Both the position numbers and the translations under genes were made by a program. Below are positions 9,375 through 20,111 of a stretch of 64,000 bases of DNA, in pieces; position 1 is the first letter of the stretch; each line of letters starts with the position of its first letter. The DNA comes from Thalassia testudinum (lineage: Eukaryota; Streptophyta; Magnoliopsida; Alismatales; Hydrocharitaceae): positions 55,791,501-55,855,500 of the forward strand of contig JAZHRO010000012.1 in assembly GCA_037157565.1 (NCBI GenBank), given 5' to 3'. The notes beneath the pieces were generated by a model. The model did not search any database. It saw only the letters and a program-made list of their open reading frames with translations, and had not been told where the DNA came from.

Positions 9375-10855
9375 CGCGTGTTTCGCGTGTTAGAAATTGA
9401 GGTTATAAGTAACCTATCATCGTAGTTGCAAAACACGTCGATCAAATAAAATTTATACCGAAACTCCAAGGGAGTCCCAGGTTGAACACAAGGAGGCGAC
9501 GTTTACTTTACGTGAAAACCACGCTTCGTTTCATTTCTTTTTGGTATTTTAGGGTTTTGATATTTTTTTGTATTTTTGAAATAAAAGAAATCAAGCAAAC
9601 GTATCACAAGATAGAGATCTAGAACAAATATGATATATATTACTTCTAATGTAAATTACAAGAAACTATGAAAGCATATAAAGAGAGGGAGGTGAGAGGA
9701 AATCTCCCGAATCGGCTGTTCGGCAAGACGACGGCGCCTGGCGGAAGCTCGGACGAAGGAGGTGAGGAGTAGGACGATGGAGGTGAGATGCTGGAGGACG
9801 TCGGGTTGAGGAAAGCTTCGACATAGCTCCGGAATGGAGGTGAGAAGATGGAGTTGATCTACTACCGGAATGGAGGTAGGAGGACGGCTCCAAGGTGACC
9901 TATGAAGGGAGATGGGAAGTTGGAGGAGTATTTGGTAGGGCAGAGGTTCACTACACTAATAGGCACCTTGGGAGCTTGAGAATAAGCTTTAATGGAGCGT
10001 TGGTAGGCTTGCTAGAGTTTGGGAGTAGGTGGGAGTAGAGTAGGTAGAGATGGCTTGGAAGGGAGGGGTGTAGGTCCTTTTATAGTAGTGGAGAAGAGGC
10101 AAATATTGGTATGGGACCATTAGTGACATCTAGGTCGTCGCTGGAAACATCACTGTAGGTAGATCATGCCCGCTGGCGCTCACAGCTGGCTTTGCTGGCT
10201 TGCGATGAATTACTGACGGCTGTAAGCGTCATTGTAAGTCTAGCTCATGCGTCGCTGTAGTCCACCTCACGCTACACAGGTGCCACTCCTACCTTGCCGC
10301 ACGCTGGTGTTGCGCGCATGCGCGCCTGCTCTCCCGCGCGCGCACTTGCGTTGCTACGCACGTGCGTGCGCTGGCGGCCTGGGCTGCGCCACGTGGCGCA
10401 GTCTGGGCCGTTCATCTTCTTCTTGTTGTAAGGGCTGCTACAGAGGTCGGATTGAGTCGATTTTCGCGCCGTTAGGCTTCGATCGTCGACCCGAATCCAT
10501 CCGCACGGTCAGATTTATCATTTGAAGCTCCGAATTATGTCTCTTAGTCCCTTGGCCGTTGATCTTCCTCAGACTGCATATGGTGTTACGGAACTCCGAT
10601 TAAGGTGATTTCAGAGGCGTTGGACTCCGATCGTCATCTTGATCAGATCCGTATGGTCGGATCGTCAATCCGAGGTTTAGAAATAAATATCCTTCTCTCC
10701 TAACCACAAAAATGACGTAATTAACCTAAATTATATACAGCTAGTCTAAATGCAGAGTGATGCATGTTATGCAATATTTATAACATGAAATATAAATCTA
10801 AGCCTAGGAATATGCATAAATAAGCATTTTACTCTCAATAAATGTGTTTACATCA
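9338..10855 (-). repeat. Element C 5' LTR
   Basis: Bounded by TGGTCG (9338, or 9369 allowing for the duplication) and ACATCA (10855). A TATA box, CTATAAAAGG on the minus strand, lies at 10076-10085, giving a U3 of about 770 bp. The terminal ~300 bp is homologous to the right half of the 600-bp solo LTR at 46022-46621. The block 10247-10410 is GC-rich. The LTR lacks the AGACGTCT motif found in the other LTRs. Confidence 0.8.
10076..10085 (-). promoter_or_regulatory. TATA box of element C 5' LTR
   Basis: CTATAAAAGG on the minus strand. The two Athila-like LTRs at 34403 and 61142 have the same CTATAAAAG at a comparable distance from the LTR start. Confidence 0.65.
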
Positions 10856-11235
10856 TCTCACAGCCGACACAACCAGACTACGAGAGTGGGGGCAATTGAT
10901 AAGGAAAGAAAATTACCTTCACGAAATACGTTCAATCGACTTGTGAATAGACCGGTCAAATCCAAGTAAAAAGGTGAGAAGACACGATCCATGGAGCAGT
11001 TACGAGTCAACACATTATCTCTTAATAACTCCCCATTATCTCTTAATAACCTCCCACAACTTTATACTTTATAAATAGGGTCCCATACCCACATGGAAAA
11101 GAATGAATAGGACTTATACAAACCAAGAGAGAGGAAGGTCTTTGAGGTAGAATAGGAGGATAGAGTGAATGCAATGCAAAATAGGAAGTGGTTATGACTT
11201 TTCGGGACTTAATTCGAAGATAAACATGGGAAAAC
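10856..11235 (+). mobile_element. Element H: probable polypurine tract and 3' LTR of an older element
   Basis: Element C ends at 10855. What follows reads like the 3' end of another LTR element on the plus strand: a polypurine tract GAGTGGGGGCAA (10884-10895), then TGATAAGGAAAG from 10897. A TATA box TATAAATA is at 11070-11077. A 20-bp unit containing TTATCTCTTAATAAC is tandemly duplicated at about 11017-11055. The right LTR boundary is not certain; GGGAAAACA at 11227-11235 is one possible end. The left part would lie beyond element C, outside the window. Confidence 0.4.
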
Positions 11236-12779
11236 ATTGTAGACACTTGCTATAATTTTGAGAAATTTGATTATTTCAAAGCTAACTATTAACACAAGAA
11301 AAGACAAGTGCTCTGAACTACCAAAATGCAAAGGTTTAAACAAGTCAAAGTAAGTTGAAGTAATAAAATATTTAACCAATAAAAATGATTTCACGAACAA
11401 ATTTCAAGCCTAATCCAACTCTCACATTGCTAATTCTAAAAATAGTTCAATTCTTTCAAATAAAAAATATGATATCGGTGAGTTAAATAATATGGAATAT
11501 GTAGGTTCCAATAGCATTTCAATGCGAATCCATCACATAACTTGATTTTGTGCTGCGTTCAAGTTTAGGATGTCATAGGGTGAAGGGGAAAGTGGGGGAA
11601 AATTAAAGATTCGGTGTTTGGGCAAAATCCCAAGCTTCAGAGTAATTTCAGTGAATTATATAGTCCTCGCATTTGCAGCTGCCATCTCAATGCAGGGTGG
11701 GTGTTATAATTTATCATTATTATGTTGGGCCTTTCATTTAACAGTAATGTGTACATGTTGTATATTGTTCGAGCCCACATACGATTCTTTTGGGCCTTCC
11801 TTTTATGTACGTTAATAAATGTTCGATCATAGCCGAAAGAAAAATATTGGAACTTAATTTGAAGTATCTCTGGCACCCTCTCCTTGTGAGTTGTGATTTC
11901 CCTTTTTTTTTGTTTTTTTTGTTTTTATTTGGATTTAGAGGAATGTTGTAATGATACCATTTATAGCCACACATCATTGTGCAAGACTTAGCAATCAAGA
12001 TTTTAAAGTTTACTAGTCCGTATGGATCACTCCTTGCACATAATGCGCCTAATAAAAGGCTTAATATTGTTTTATAACTAGTAGGATTTCATGGTTCTCG
12101 CACCAATTGTGGATTACCAAATGGTTGACCTGCTTTTTCTTAAGCAAGAAATGTTTAATTATTCTGATAGACGCCAGTGGGAATTTATTTGCTGAAAGGG
12201 AAATGTGTTTCTTTTCATTTACTTTCCCTCATTTCTCAAAAGCACAAACTCCCCATTTAAATCCTTAAGTTTCAAACTGGTAAGAGTATGGAGATGAAGT
12301 TATAATTTTTTACGAGGACAATATTGCACGTTGCTTCAGCCAAGATAACAGCAATACGTATAATCTTTTAGGTTGGAACCTTTTTTTTTCCGCACAATGT
12401 TGGCTGGGATGTATAGACTCCTAACATTTCCTTTAGGTTGACCAAATTTCAACAGTTTTCTAAGATTTACTAGCACAAAATGAATTTGCCACTCTTGATC
12501 AGGGAGCAAAAAGTCTCCGATTGATATGGAAAATCAACCTTCATGAGAGGTTGTATGGTAGGAGGAATAAAAAAAAAAAAAGAATTGTAAGAGAAATAAG
12601 AAGAAAATAAAATTTGGAGAGAAATTAAATTGGATATTTGAAAGAAAAAGAACATGGCACCATAGAATTATAAGAGGTAAAAAGGAGGGATAAAATAATT
12701 CCTCCTCCATTTTCTTTATGAAATCAAATGTTTAATTTTAGAATAAAATAATTTTAAAATTAAAAATTCCAAACAAAAA
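11236..12779. other. AT-rich intergenic DNA
   Basis: No gene, RNA gene or clear repeat seen. There are poly-T runs near 11900-11930 and 12381-12390, and purine-rich AT tracts near 12568-12650. Short ORFs here show no recognisable protein. Confidence 0.5.
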
Positions 12780-13328
12780 ATTAAGCCTCTAATTTGTACA
12801 ACCCCTAAAATTTTCAAGTGACATTGGTGGCGAAAGGAAAAAAAAAAACACAAGTACAAGTGCAAACCCTTCATTTTCGTACACTACAGACAATCACCTG
12901 CAGGAACTCTTTGCCTAAATGATGCAAATCTACTCCAATTCATTCCGGAATAACAAAAAATTTCAACTAATGGAGATCATGAACACAGTAGTTTTCACAC
13001 ACCAAACCAACCACCCGATTAAAAAAGTAATTTCAAAAGAATTTTAGACAAAAAATTAAACCTCCAATTTCGGTAATCCAACAGCCCCCAAAATTTTCAA
13101 ATAACATTTGGTGGCGAAAAAAAAAAAATAAAAACAAAAACACAACGACAAGAGCATACCCTCCATTTTCCTACACTACATAGAATCACCTGCAGGAACT
13201 CTTTGCCTTGATGATGCAAATCTACTTCAATTCATTTCGAAAAAAAAAGAAAAAAAAGAAAGAAAGAAAAAAATTCAAATAATGGAGATCATGCACACCA
13301 TAGTTTTCACACACCAAACCAACCACAC
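12780..13328. repeat. Two-copy tandem duplication, ~240-275 bp units
   Basis: Unit 1 (about 12780-13016) and unit 2 (about 13054-13328) share the ordered landmarks ATTAA(G/A)CCTC, AAAATTTTCAA, TGGTGGCGAAA, CACCTGCAGGAACTCTTTG, TGATGCAAATCTACT, ATGGAGATCATG and TTTTCACACACCAAACCAAC. They differ by substitutions and by the lengths of internal poly-A tracts. No coding potential. Confidence 0.85.
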
Positions 13329-14684
13329 GTACGATTAACTTCATATAGATCGTCCACTTCCTTCCTTCCCCGTGGTTCCCTCCCACCAGTCCGTCAAAAT
13401 TTACCAGGGTCAGGAGATCACTGCCATCCTCCTCCTTTGGATTCTTCTCGCGAGGAATAAGAAGGTGTCACATGATCTGTGCTACCGGCCACCAAAGGCC
13501 GACGCCATCGATCGATCGGTTAAGTTCCCCAAGTCTGGAAAAAACAACAGTAACTAACCACCCACCACCTTCCATTCATTTGGCCGAACATCCAGATTAA
13601 TAGTCCCACGGATCATCGACCAACAGTATTAACAACCTCAAATGGCTCATCACACTCATTTCCAAAAATTTGGAAAACCCCTGTAGCCAAAAATTCCATG
13701 GCACCATTCCTACACAGTCCACAACCACACACACCCCCCCCCCCCCCTCCCCCCACGGTACATAACAATAAATATTTATGACCCGCCCTTCTTCGCAAAT
13801 CCTCGAAGGCTTGACAAGACAGCTGCTTGAAGTAGTGGGTCCCAACCTCTCCTCCCTACCACCCTCCTCCAGCCCTATGTATTGATGATGCATGTGCGAC
13901 AGCGACGTGGCATGGCACGTATAGCCCATTCTGTGCTCCCCACCGGCGATCCATGGTCCCAGTCACAGTTTCTAAGCTGCAATAAGGCCTCGGTGGAGGG
14001 GCCCGGTCCGGCCGAGGGGGCCGCGACCGAGATAACTCGCTGGGGGGGGGAGGGGGGGTTGGAAGAAGCAAAGGAACAAGGTCATCTATATCGGTGCGGT
14101 GTCTCCCATCAATTGCTATCATTGCCCCCATGATGGCCCGGTCTCCTACCCCTCATTTGTTTCCTCCTCCCCCACCCTTTCCCATGTTTGAATGACCCCA
14201 GAATCTTCGAAAAGCATTAAAAAAAAAAGGAAGAAAGATGAAGCACCTTGCGGTGTAAAATAGACAAGATAGATGGGAGATTAATTGTGCACTCCATCGT
14301 AGGAGATTGGCTAGCTTAGATGCCATAGAATGGGGCCTGGAGTCACGGATATTCCTCCGCGCGAGGTAGTTACCTTGAAATTGAGAGGAGGATTTCTCCT
14401 TCCTAGATCTAAATTAGTGATATAATCCCTCGTTGCACCATTTGGCACGTGGGATAAGGTCCACAGCACTGCGTTTGGCTTGTCTTATCCTCGGGATTGA
14501 GAATTCGGGTGGGGGTGAAATCATTACAGGATTTCTTTGTTTCGCCTACTCCTCGGAATGATTTCTTCCACTTTCTGCATCCAAACAGAAAAAAAAAAAA
14601 AGAAAAGAAAGCGAATTATTCAAAACTTATTTCACCTTCTCAATCCACGGTTACGCATACCAACCGGTCCAAGAAACATATCTA
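13329..14684. other. Intergenic DNA with low-complexity tracts
   Basis: No gene supported. It holds CT-rich and C-rich stretches, including a run of C at 13734-13746 and a G-rich tract near 14041-14058, and some GC-rich patches (13990-14040). ORFs of 60-110 codons on either strand have low-complexity composition and no recognised domain. It could be upstream or untranslated sequence of a gene, but no such gene is visible. Confidence 0.4.
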
Positions 14685-15420
14685 ATTACATCTACATCCT
14701 TATATGTCTCATTTTTACACCTATGCACTTGCAAACTTGCGTCCCCAAGATATTTATACGCTTGATTTAAGTTTCGTTAGGTCTGAAAGAATATTCCTTA
14801 ATGGCCTTTATAGATAACAGCATGGAATTTAAATATTACGTCAGTATCCTTGTCAATATTTTGAAATTGCATTAGTATCCCTATTTACGTTTTTTCTTTT
14901 CTTTTCTTTTTCCTTATCTTCCTCCTTTTAAGCTTGGACTGCACATCTGGCCGGAGGCCACGAGATTGGCAACGACATCGAGATCATCACCGGAGGTTGC
15001 CCTCTTCATTTTTTCCCCCCTTTTTAGCTATCGCCCCTCCTCCTCTCTCCTCTCCACCCATTGGTGCTGCCGCTCCTCTCTAGCCACTACCCCCACTCCT
15101 CTCCAACCATAGCCCCTCCTCCATGGTCATCTGTCACCCCACCTCCTCCTCCCTCCTCGACAATCACAGCCCCCTTCCTTCCTCCCACTCCCCACTTCCA
15201 GGAGAAAAAAAAAATATTTTTGAGAGGATCTTGATGTAATTAGAAAAATTTCAAGGCACATGGATGTAAACATCTTAATTTTTGTTCATTAACCGTGGTG
15301 AGGAGTAACATGTTAACAATAATTACTTTCATTTATAACATGTATAATGACGTAAGTTTGTGAGGGTATGGAGGTAATAAAGTGTGTTTGAAGGGACATG
15401 GACGTCCAAGATCCCATTTT
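14685..15420. mobile_element. Candidate non-autonomous DNA transposon with inverted ends
   Basis: The left end (14685-14760; ACATCCTTATATGTCTC, CAAACTTGCGTCC) resembles the complement of the right end (15340-15420; ACGTCCATGTCCCTTC, CAAACTTACGTCA). A second pair of related motifs, AGTATCCTTGTCAATATTTT near 14840 and the complement of 15220-15275 (ACATCCATGTGCCTTG), is also inverted. Such subterminal inverted repeats suit a Mutator-like or similar miniature element. The centre (14930-15210) is pyrimidine-rich and non-coding. Terminal repeats and target duplication could not be fixed precisely. Confidence 0.3.
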
Positions 15421-15778
15421 TTAAAGCTCAACGATTACGGGTTCTTGGCTGCGATACTATATTTTTGGGAAGTTGCAATTAACTAGAGGATCAAAATTGG
15501 ATAGAGGAAGGGAGGTTGGGGGTTCCAAATCAGACAAGGTTAAGCACGTTGTTGCACAACTCCAAACATATCAACCAGCTGAGGTCTGCACTGCAGGAAA
15601 GGATCGCTCGTCCCTTTGCGAAGTGCAAAGCTGATGGGAGTTAATTGACATGGGGTTAAAGATTCACCGAATGCGACACGAGTTTTGCGGATCGGCTACG
15701 TCTCAGCTTTTAAGTTAAAGTCGGGTTGTGGGGTTGTGGGGGTCGCGTATTGAATGAGGATTGCGGGGTGGTTTAGAA

Positions 15779-15779
<1 letters not shown>

Positions 15780-15817
<38 letters not shown>
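15780..15817. repeat. (GA)n microsatellite
   Basis: An uninterrupted run of about 19 GA units. Confidence 0.95.
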
Positions 15818-15820
<3 letters not shown>

Positions 15821-16096
15821 AATAGGCAACACGAGGAGCTTGCAAGCACAACTGCGAGGCCCATGTCAAGGGGGGTGGGAAAGACAAGCAGTTTCATCCA
15901 TTATTGATATCTCTACGGATCTGAGTTAAGTGGGAGTCTCATAATGGGGGGGCAATGAATGGAGCCAGAGGGGTATTGCTGGCCCTTGGAAAGTCTGTCC
16001 CCGTTCCGTGGATGAGGACAAGGGCCTTTCCATCTGAGATGCACGCCACTGTTTGAGGCTTGAGAGTGAGTGAGTGAGTGACGGAGTCAAATGTGG

Positions 16097-16141
16097 AGGT
16101 GTTGCAAGCATGTTGTGTTGTGCAACAACATCTTTGCACCT
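16097..16141. other. 45-nt imperfect hairpin
   Basis: AGGTG at 16097-16101 pairs with CACCT ending at 16141. CAAG pairs with CTTTG through one bulge, and ATGTTGT (16110-16116) pairs with ACAACAT (16125-16131) around an 8-nt loop. It is short for a plant microRNA precursor and matches no microRNA I know. Confidence 0.4.
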
Positions 16142-17125
16142 TTCCTATCAACAGACCCATCCAATATTGCAAGAAATGGGTCCTTCTGGAGGGGGAGTCC
16201 GTCGTTGTTATTTTGGATAATGTGGTCCTTGTACCGTTTCCCAATGATTATATACCTGGATTGTTGCATGTGCTTACCAAAGGGTTTCCTGAGTTATGAG
16301 AAGCCCATGAGGTTCTGGGGGTCGTTTTTAAGTTGATTCGTTGGTTATTGGTCCCCCCGGCCACTTCCCTTTGAAATACGCATGCATTCCCATTTGTCTG
16401 ATTTTACCCTTCCGTACACGCATCAGTTATGAAACGCATGGATGCCCATCGATATGCATATTAAATTTTCTGTTTCGTAGGTTTTTTTTTTTTAATGTAC
16501 TATTTATCCAAGTCATTTAATTTTACATGTATAATTATATATGTCGTGGTTATATCTAAGAGAATATGTGACTTTTTCTTTTTTTAAAAAAAGAGAAGCG
16601 TGCAACTTACTGCGTTCTGATTATATGTCAGTGAATTATTCAAATTGAAAAGCTCTTGACCCCAAGTTCAACTTTTAACTTCTTTCGAAAAATCCTATTT
16701 GGCAAACATTTTTTAATTGGTCCGAATAAAATCCTCATATAAAGTACATAAATATCTCATTAGGGTTTCGCTGAAATGGGCAAAAAAAAGACATAGGCAG
16801 ATGGTTCAATTTTCCATCTCAACCAGTACTCATCCATCAGGATCAATCTTGGGTGATTTTACCCACACGTCTACGAAAAATAGAGATGATCAGTTCTAGT
16901 CCAATTCCTGAGGCCAACTGTGGACAACACTATCCATCCCTATTAGGTGGATAGGGTACCGAACCCTCAACAACTATTCCGGTGCTGGAAAGTGCCAAGA
17001 CAGCGAGATCGATGGGAAGGAGCATGGTAGATAAAGGAGAGAACACGTATGTCCCTTTGTAGTAGAAGGTGAGGGACGAAGGACATGTTACATGAGGAGT
17101 GGTGGAGAGGCATAAGCTTTTAAAA

Positions 17126-17351
17126 AACAGAAAAAAAAAAAAAAAAAAAAAAAGAAAGAGCAGTAGAATGACTAGTCAAGCATCACATCGAGGGCATCAA
17201 ATCATAAGACGGTCAGTGACCTGTCAATCGATGGGATATCACTTCTTTCTCCCCCATCAGAATCTCGGGATGAGGGAGAGAGACACAGAGATACATCGGT
17301 CAGAGACAGAGACAGGGATAGACAGAGAGAGAGAGAGAGAGAGAGAGGAGA
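17126..17351. repeat. Poly-A tract and GA-rich microsatellites
   Basis: A run of about 23 A at 17131-17153, then imperfect GAGACA repeats (17270-17325) and a (GA)n run at 17325-17348. Confidence 0.9.
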
Positions 17352-17826
17352 TGAGACGTGTAGGCAAAGGATGCGAGAAAGCTTAGAAGAAATGAAGGCC
17401 CCTCCTCCCATATCCTTACACTCACACTTATCCCCTTACCCCTTCCCCCCTCCCCTCACTTCACCTCACCCCTCACCGTGTAGTAGTCAGACTGAGACAT
17501 CTCTGCCACATGATGCGGGAAAGGGTACACGGGACTTTAACTTTGTACGACACTACACGTGCCGTGTGAGCACCCTCAATGGTTGATGCCATCCACACAC
17601 ACACCTCTCACCACCCCACCCCCCGCCATTGCTGCCTTGTTTTAGGTAATGGACGGGAGGAGGAAAGGAGAGCCCTTTGCCACAAGCAGTAGCATAGCAG
17701 TAGTTGTAGTAGCATGGAGTGTACTGCTCATGTCTCTCTCCCACTGTATATATGTAAATACATACAAATATCTATGTGTACATATTACATGGTACTTCTC
17801 TATGTATGAATACGTACGTAGTTTTT

Positions 17827-17865
<39 letters not shown>

Positions 17866-18918
17866 TATTTATGTATCTCCTACTGTGTGTTGTGTATGAG
17901 CTACATAGATATACACATAACATAGGCTTAAGTCAGTGGTGCATGCAATGCATGGCTGCACTCTGATGCACGGTCCACCCTCGTCATGCTTTTTTTTCTC
18001 TCTTTCTCAAACACACTCCAGCGGCAACAAAAGGCACGAGTCCCCATAACTGGAGGGGTGGAAAGGGATTGGCCAGCGGTGTGCACGAGAAGAAGAGTGA
18101 GTAGTAGTGGGTCGCACCCCCCAACACACCAAACCCCCCCTCCCCCTCCCCTTGCCTTTGTTTGGGCCTCCTTCCTCGATCAACCTTGATTTGGTGGTGT
18201 GGCATACGTATATGCCTGTTTTGGTTGTCCAACTGTTGTCTCTCACATATGTTACGTGTATCTGACATAATACGCAGACAATTCGCAAATAAGCATTTTC
18301 GCGTCCCTTGTCTCGGGTCTTTCTTTCAATCTTGTTAGGCCGCTGTCCTAATCCTCTCCCCGCCAACTTAGAAAGTCCACCTTCTTAGCTTTATTGACGG
18401 TGGATATCTCAAGTGCTGTTGCTGTCAGTTTGTTATATCTGGCTGAGCCAGGAAAAATAGTTTCGAACCCACCTCCTTTTCTCCTCCTTTGAGATGCTAA
18501 CTTTCTGTTTGCCGAAGCAAATAGTGTTATTATGGTAACTGCTGACCCTGGTGGACTGCTGTTTGCTTGCACGACATGGAGGAATAGATTTGTGAGATAA
18601 GTAGAGAAATATGGAAGAAGTGGAATGTAATGTTGAAATAAATGAATGAACTAATTTGGGAGATTCGACGGATTGACATTATTGGATGAAGAAGGTAAAA
18701 TAACTTTATCATTGAAACCTCCTTGATTCAACGCAAGTGATAAATAGGTTAAAGTTACTTAACCTGTCTATGAAACACTCCACGAGTGAGGAGATAAGTG
18801 ATGCTTGTTCCCGGTCTCGTTTGAGGGTGCACCAGCACTGTTGTTCCATGGCCAGGGATTGGTGCAAAATGGTTACGATCGAGCATACAGGTGGAATTAC
18901 GTGTCTCATGTGAATGAA
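17352..18918. other. Intergenic DNA with microsatellites
   Basis: No gene supported. A (CT)n microsatellite lies at 17829-17861. C-rich tracts lie at 17400-17475 and 18115-18150, and the RY-like words GCATGC and TGCATGG at 17941-17954. Composition resembles promoter or untranslated DNA but no adjacent coding frame is seen. Confidence 0.4.
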
Positions 18919-18942
18919 CATATATATATATATATATATATA
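18919..18942. repeat. (TA)n microsatellite
   Basis: An uninterrupted run of about 12 TA units. Confidence 0.95.
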
Positions 18943-19792
18943 CAAGCTTTCATATCGACATCCGTACATTGAATTGTTCACGGTTTTACAGAACCCATAG
19001 CCACTTGTTACCCTGATGTTTTGTGCATTGGCTGAGAATATTCATAATGATAAATATAATACTACTTGTACGACTTGATCCGTAATCATTTTGTACATTG
19101 CCTGAGAATTTTTATACCGATAAAGTTTAGAGAAAAATTTTACACAAATTTCTTTTTCAAGTCTCTTTTCTTATTAAAATAGGACATACATACTAAATGA
19201 TGCATGCGTTGTTTAAAAAGATAGATTACTATTAAATCAGGAGTCAAAATTAAAAGTTTCAAAAAAAAAAACTTTTAAAAAATTATTGGCCTAACAAATT
19301 ACTCTAAATTTAATACTTGTAGTAGTTGTACTTGTCAAACGAACCCCGACCAAGCGGTAAAAACGTTGTTGCTGGTGACATTACCCTTTTCCTCTCGAGA
19401 GAATAAAACGAAGGAAGTTTTCACGTGATATGTGGTTGATTTTGGTGATGGTAAAGTTACCAAATATCAAGATGGGGAAATGAATTACGGAAGAGATTGA
19501 AAGAAATGATCAAGGCTTAGAAATGTGAAAGTCAAGTCACACGTCCTTCAAAATATCCGATATTACCGGAGGTATTTACTTATGTATATTGCGTAGGTGG
19601 TATTCAAAATTAAAAACTCAAATATCAATGGTGTAATTTCATTCATATCAAAATATTCTCGATGAAATTTATTTTATAATCAAATGTTATTGGTGTAATT
19701 TAATTTAGTAAGTGGGTGTGAAATTTTGTGTCAATTTTTGTATTAATATACAATTATGCTAAAAGAAATACCTATAGACTAGCAATACTTTA
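18943..19792. other. AT-rich intergenic DNA
   Basis: Nothing recognisable: no ORF of note, no clear repeat. Confidence 0.5.
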
Positions 19793-20111
19793 TGGGCATG
19801 TTTGATATCCAAAATTAGAAAAAAAATTAAGAAAGGAAATACAAGAAAATGAAATTAAATGATTTTTTTTTTTTTGTTTGGTGGGAAGAAGAATTGAAAT
19901 AGATGTTTTGGTGAAAAACTTGTCATCATGTCTAGGAATTACATGAGAAAGAAATGGAAATTGGAAGGGAAATAAAATTAATAATTTCACCCGTAGAGTG
20001 GAATTGTTTTGTCCCATAATTGAGTGCCAAAAACCATAATAGAATAATTTGGGAAATAAAACTACTCAAAACAAGGACTTTGGAGCTCTATTTCAGCAAC
20101 CAAATGTGCCA
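19793..20111. mobile_element. Candidate MITE (~320 bp)
   Basis: Begins GGGCATGTTTGATA and ends CAACCAAATGTGCC. The ends are imperfect inverted repeats of a type common in plant MITEs (GGCATGTTTG against GGCACATTTGG). The interior is AT- and purine-rich and non-coding. Flanks TTAT and ATATG do not give a clear target duplication. Confidence 0.35.

Larger units (their letters stand above)
631..10855 (-). mobile_element. Element C: non-autonomous Athila/Tat-like LTR retrotransposon, interrupted
   Basis: Read on the minus strand the order is 5' LTR (10855 down to 9338), primer binding site, leader, one ORF (8143-6920), long 3' non-coding region, polypurine tract (complement of TACCCCCATGCC at 657-668) and 3' LTR (656-631, then cut by the Tekay LTR). 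Both LTR ends share AATGTGTTTACATCA. The primer site matches the 3' end of plant tRNA-Asp, as in Athila/Tat elements. There is no reverse transcriptase or integrase, so movement would need enzymes from a relative. Element D (2295-6591) is inserted in the 3' non-coding part. The 3' non-coding start resembles that next to the Athila-like LTR at 35338, which supports kinship with A/B. Confidence 0.8.
15421..17125. other. Intergenic DNA
   Basis: No gene supported. It contains a GA microsatellite (15780-15817), a GTGA-repeat (16065-16080), a small hairpin (16097-16141) and poly-T tracts near 16485 and 16575. ORFs at 15696-16336 are short and unrecognised. Confidence 0.4.

Noticed and set aside
13597..13929. 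110-codon minus-strand ORF in intergenic DNA
   Set aside because: No domain, Gly-rich run comes from a poly-C tract, no promoter or intron context.
16078..16299. 73-codon ORF
   Set aside because: No recognisable protein; overlaps other short frames of similar length on both strands.
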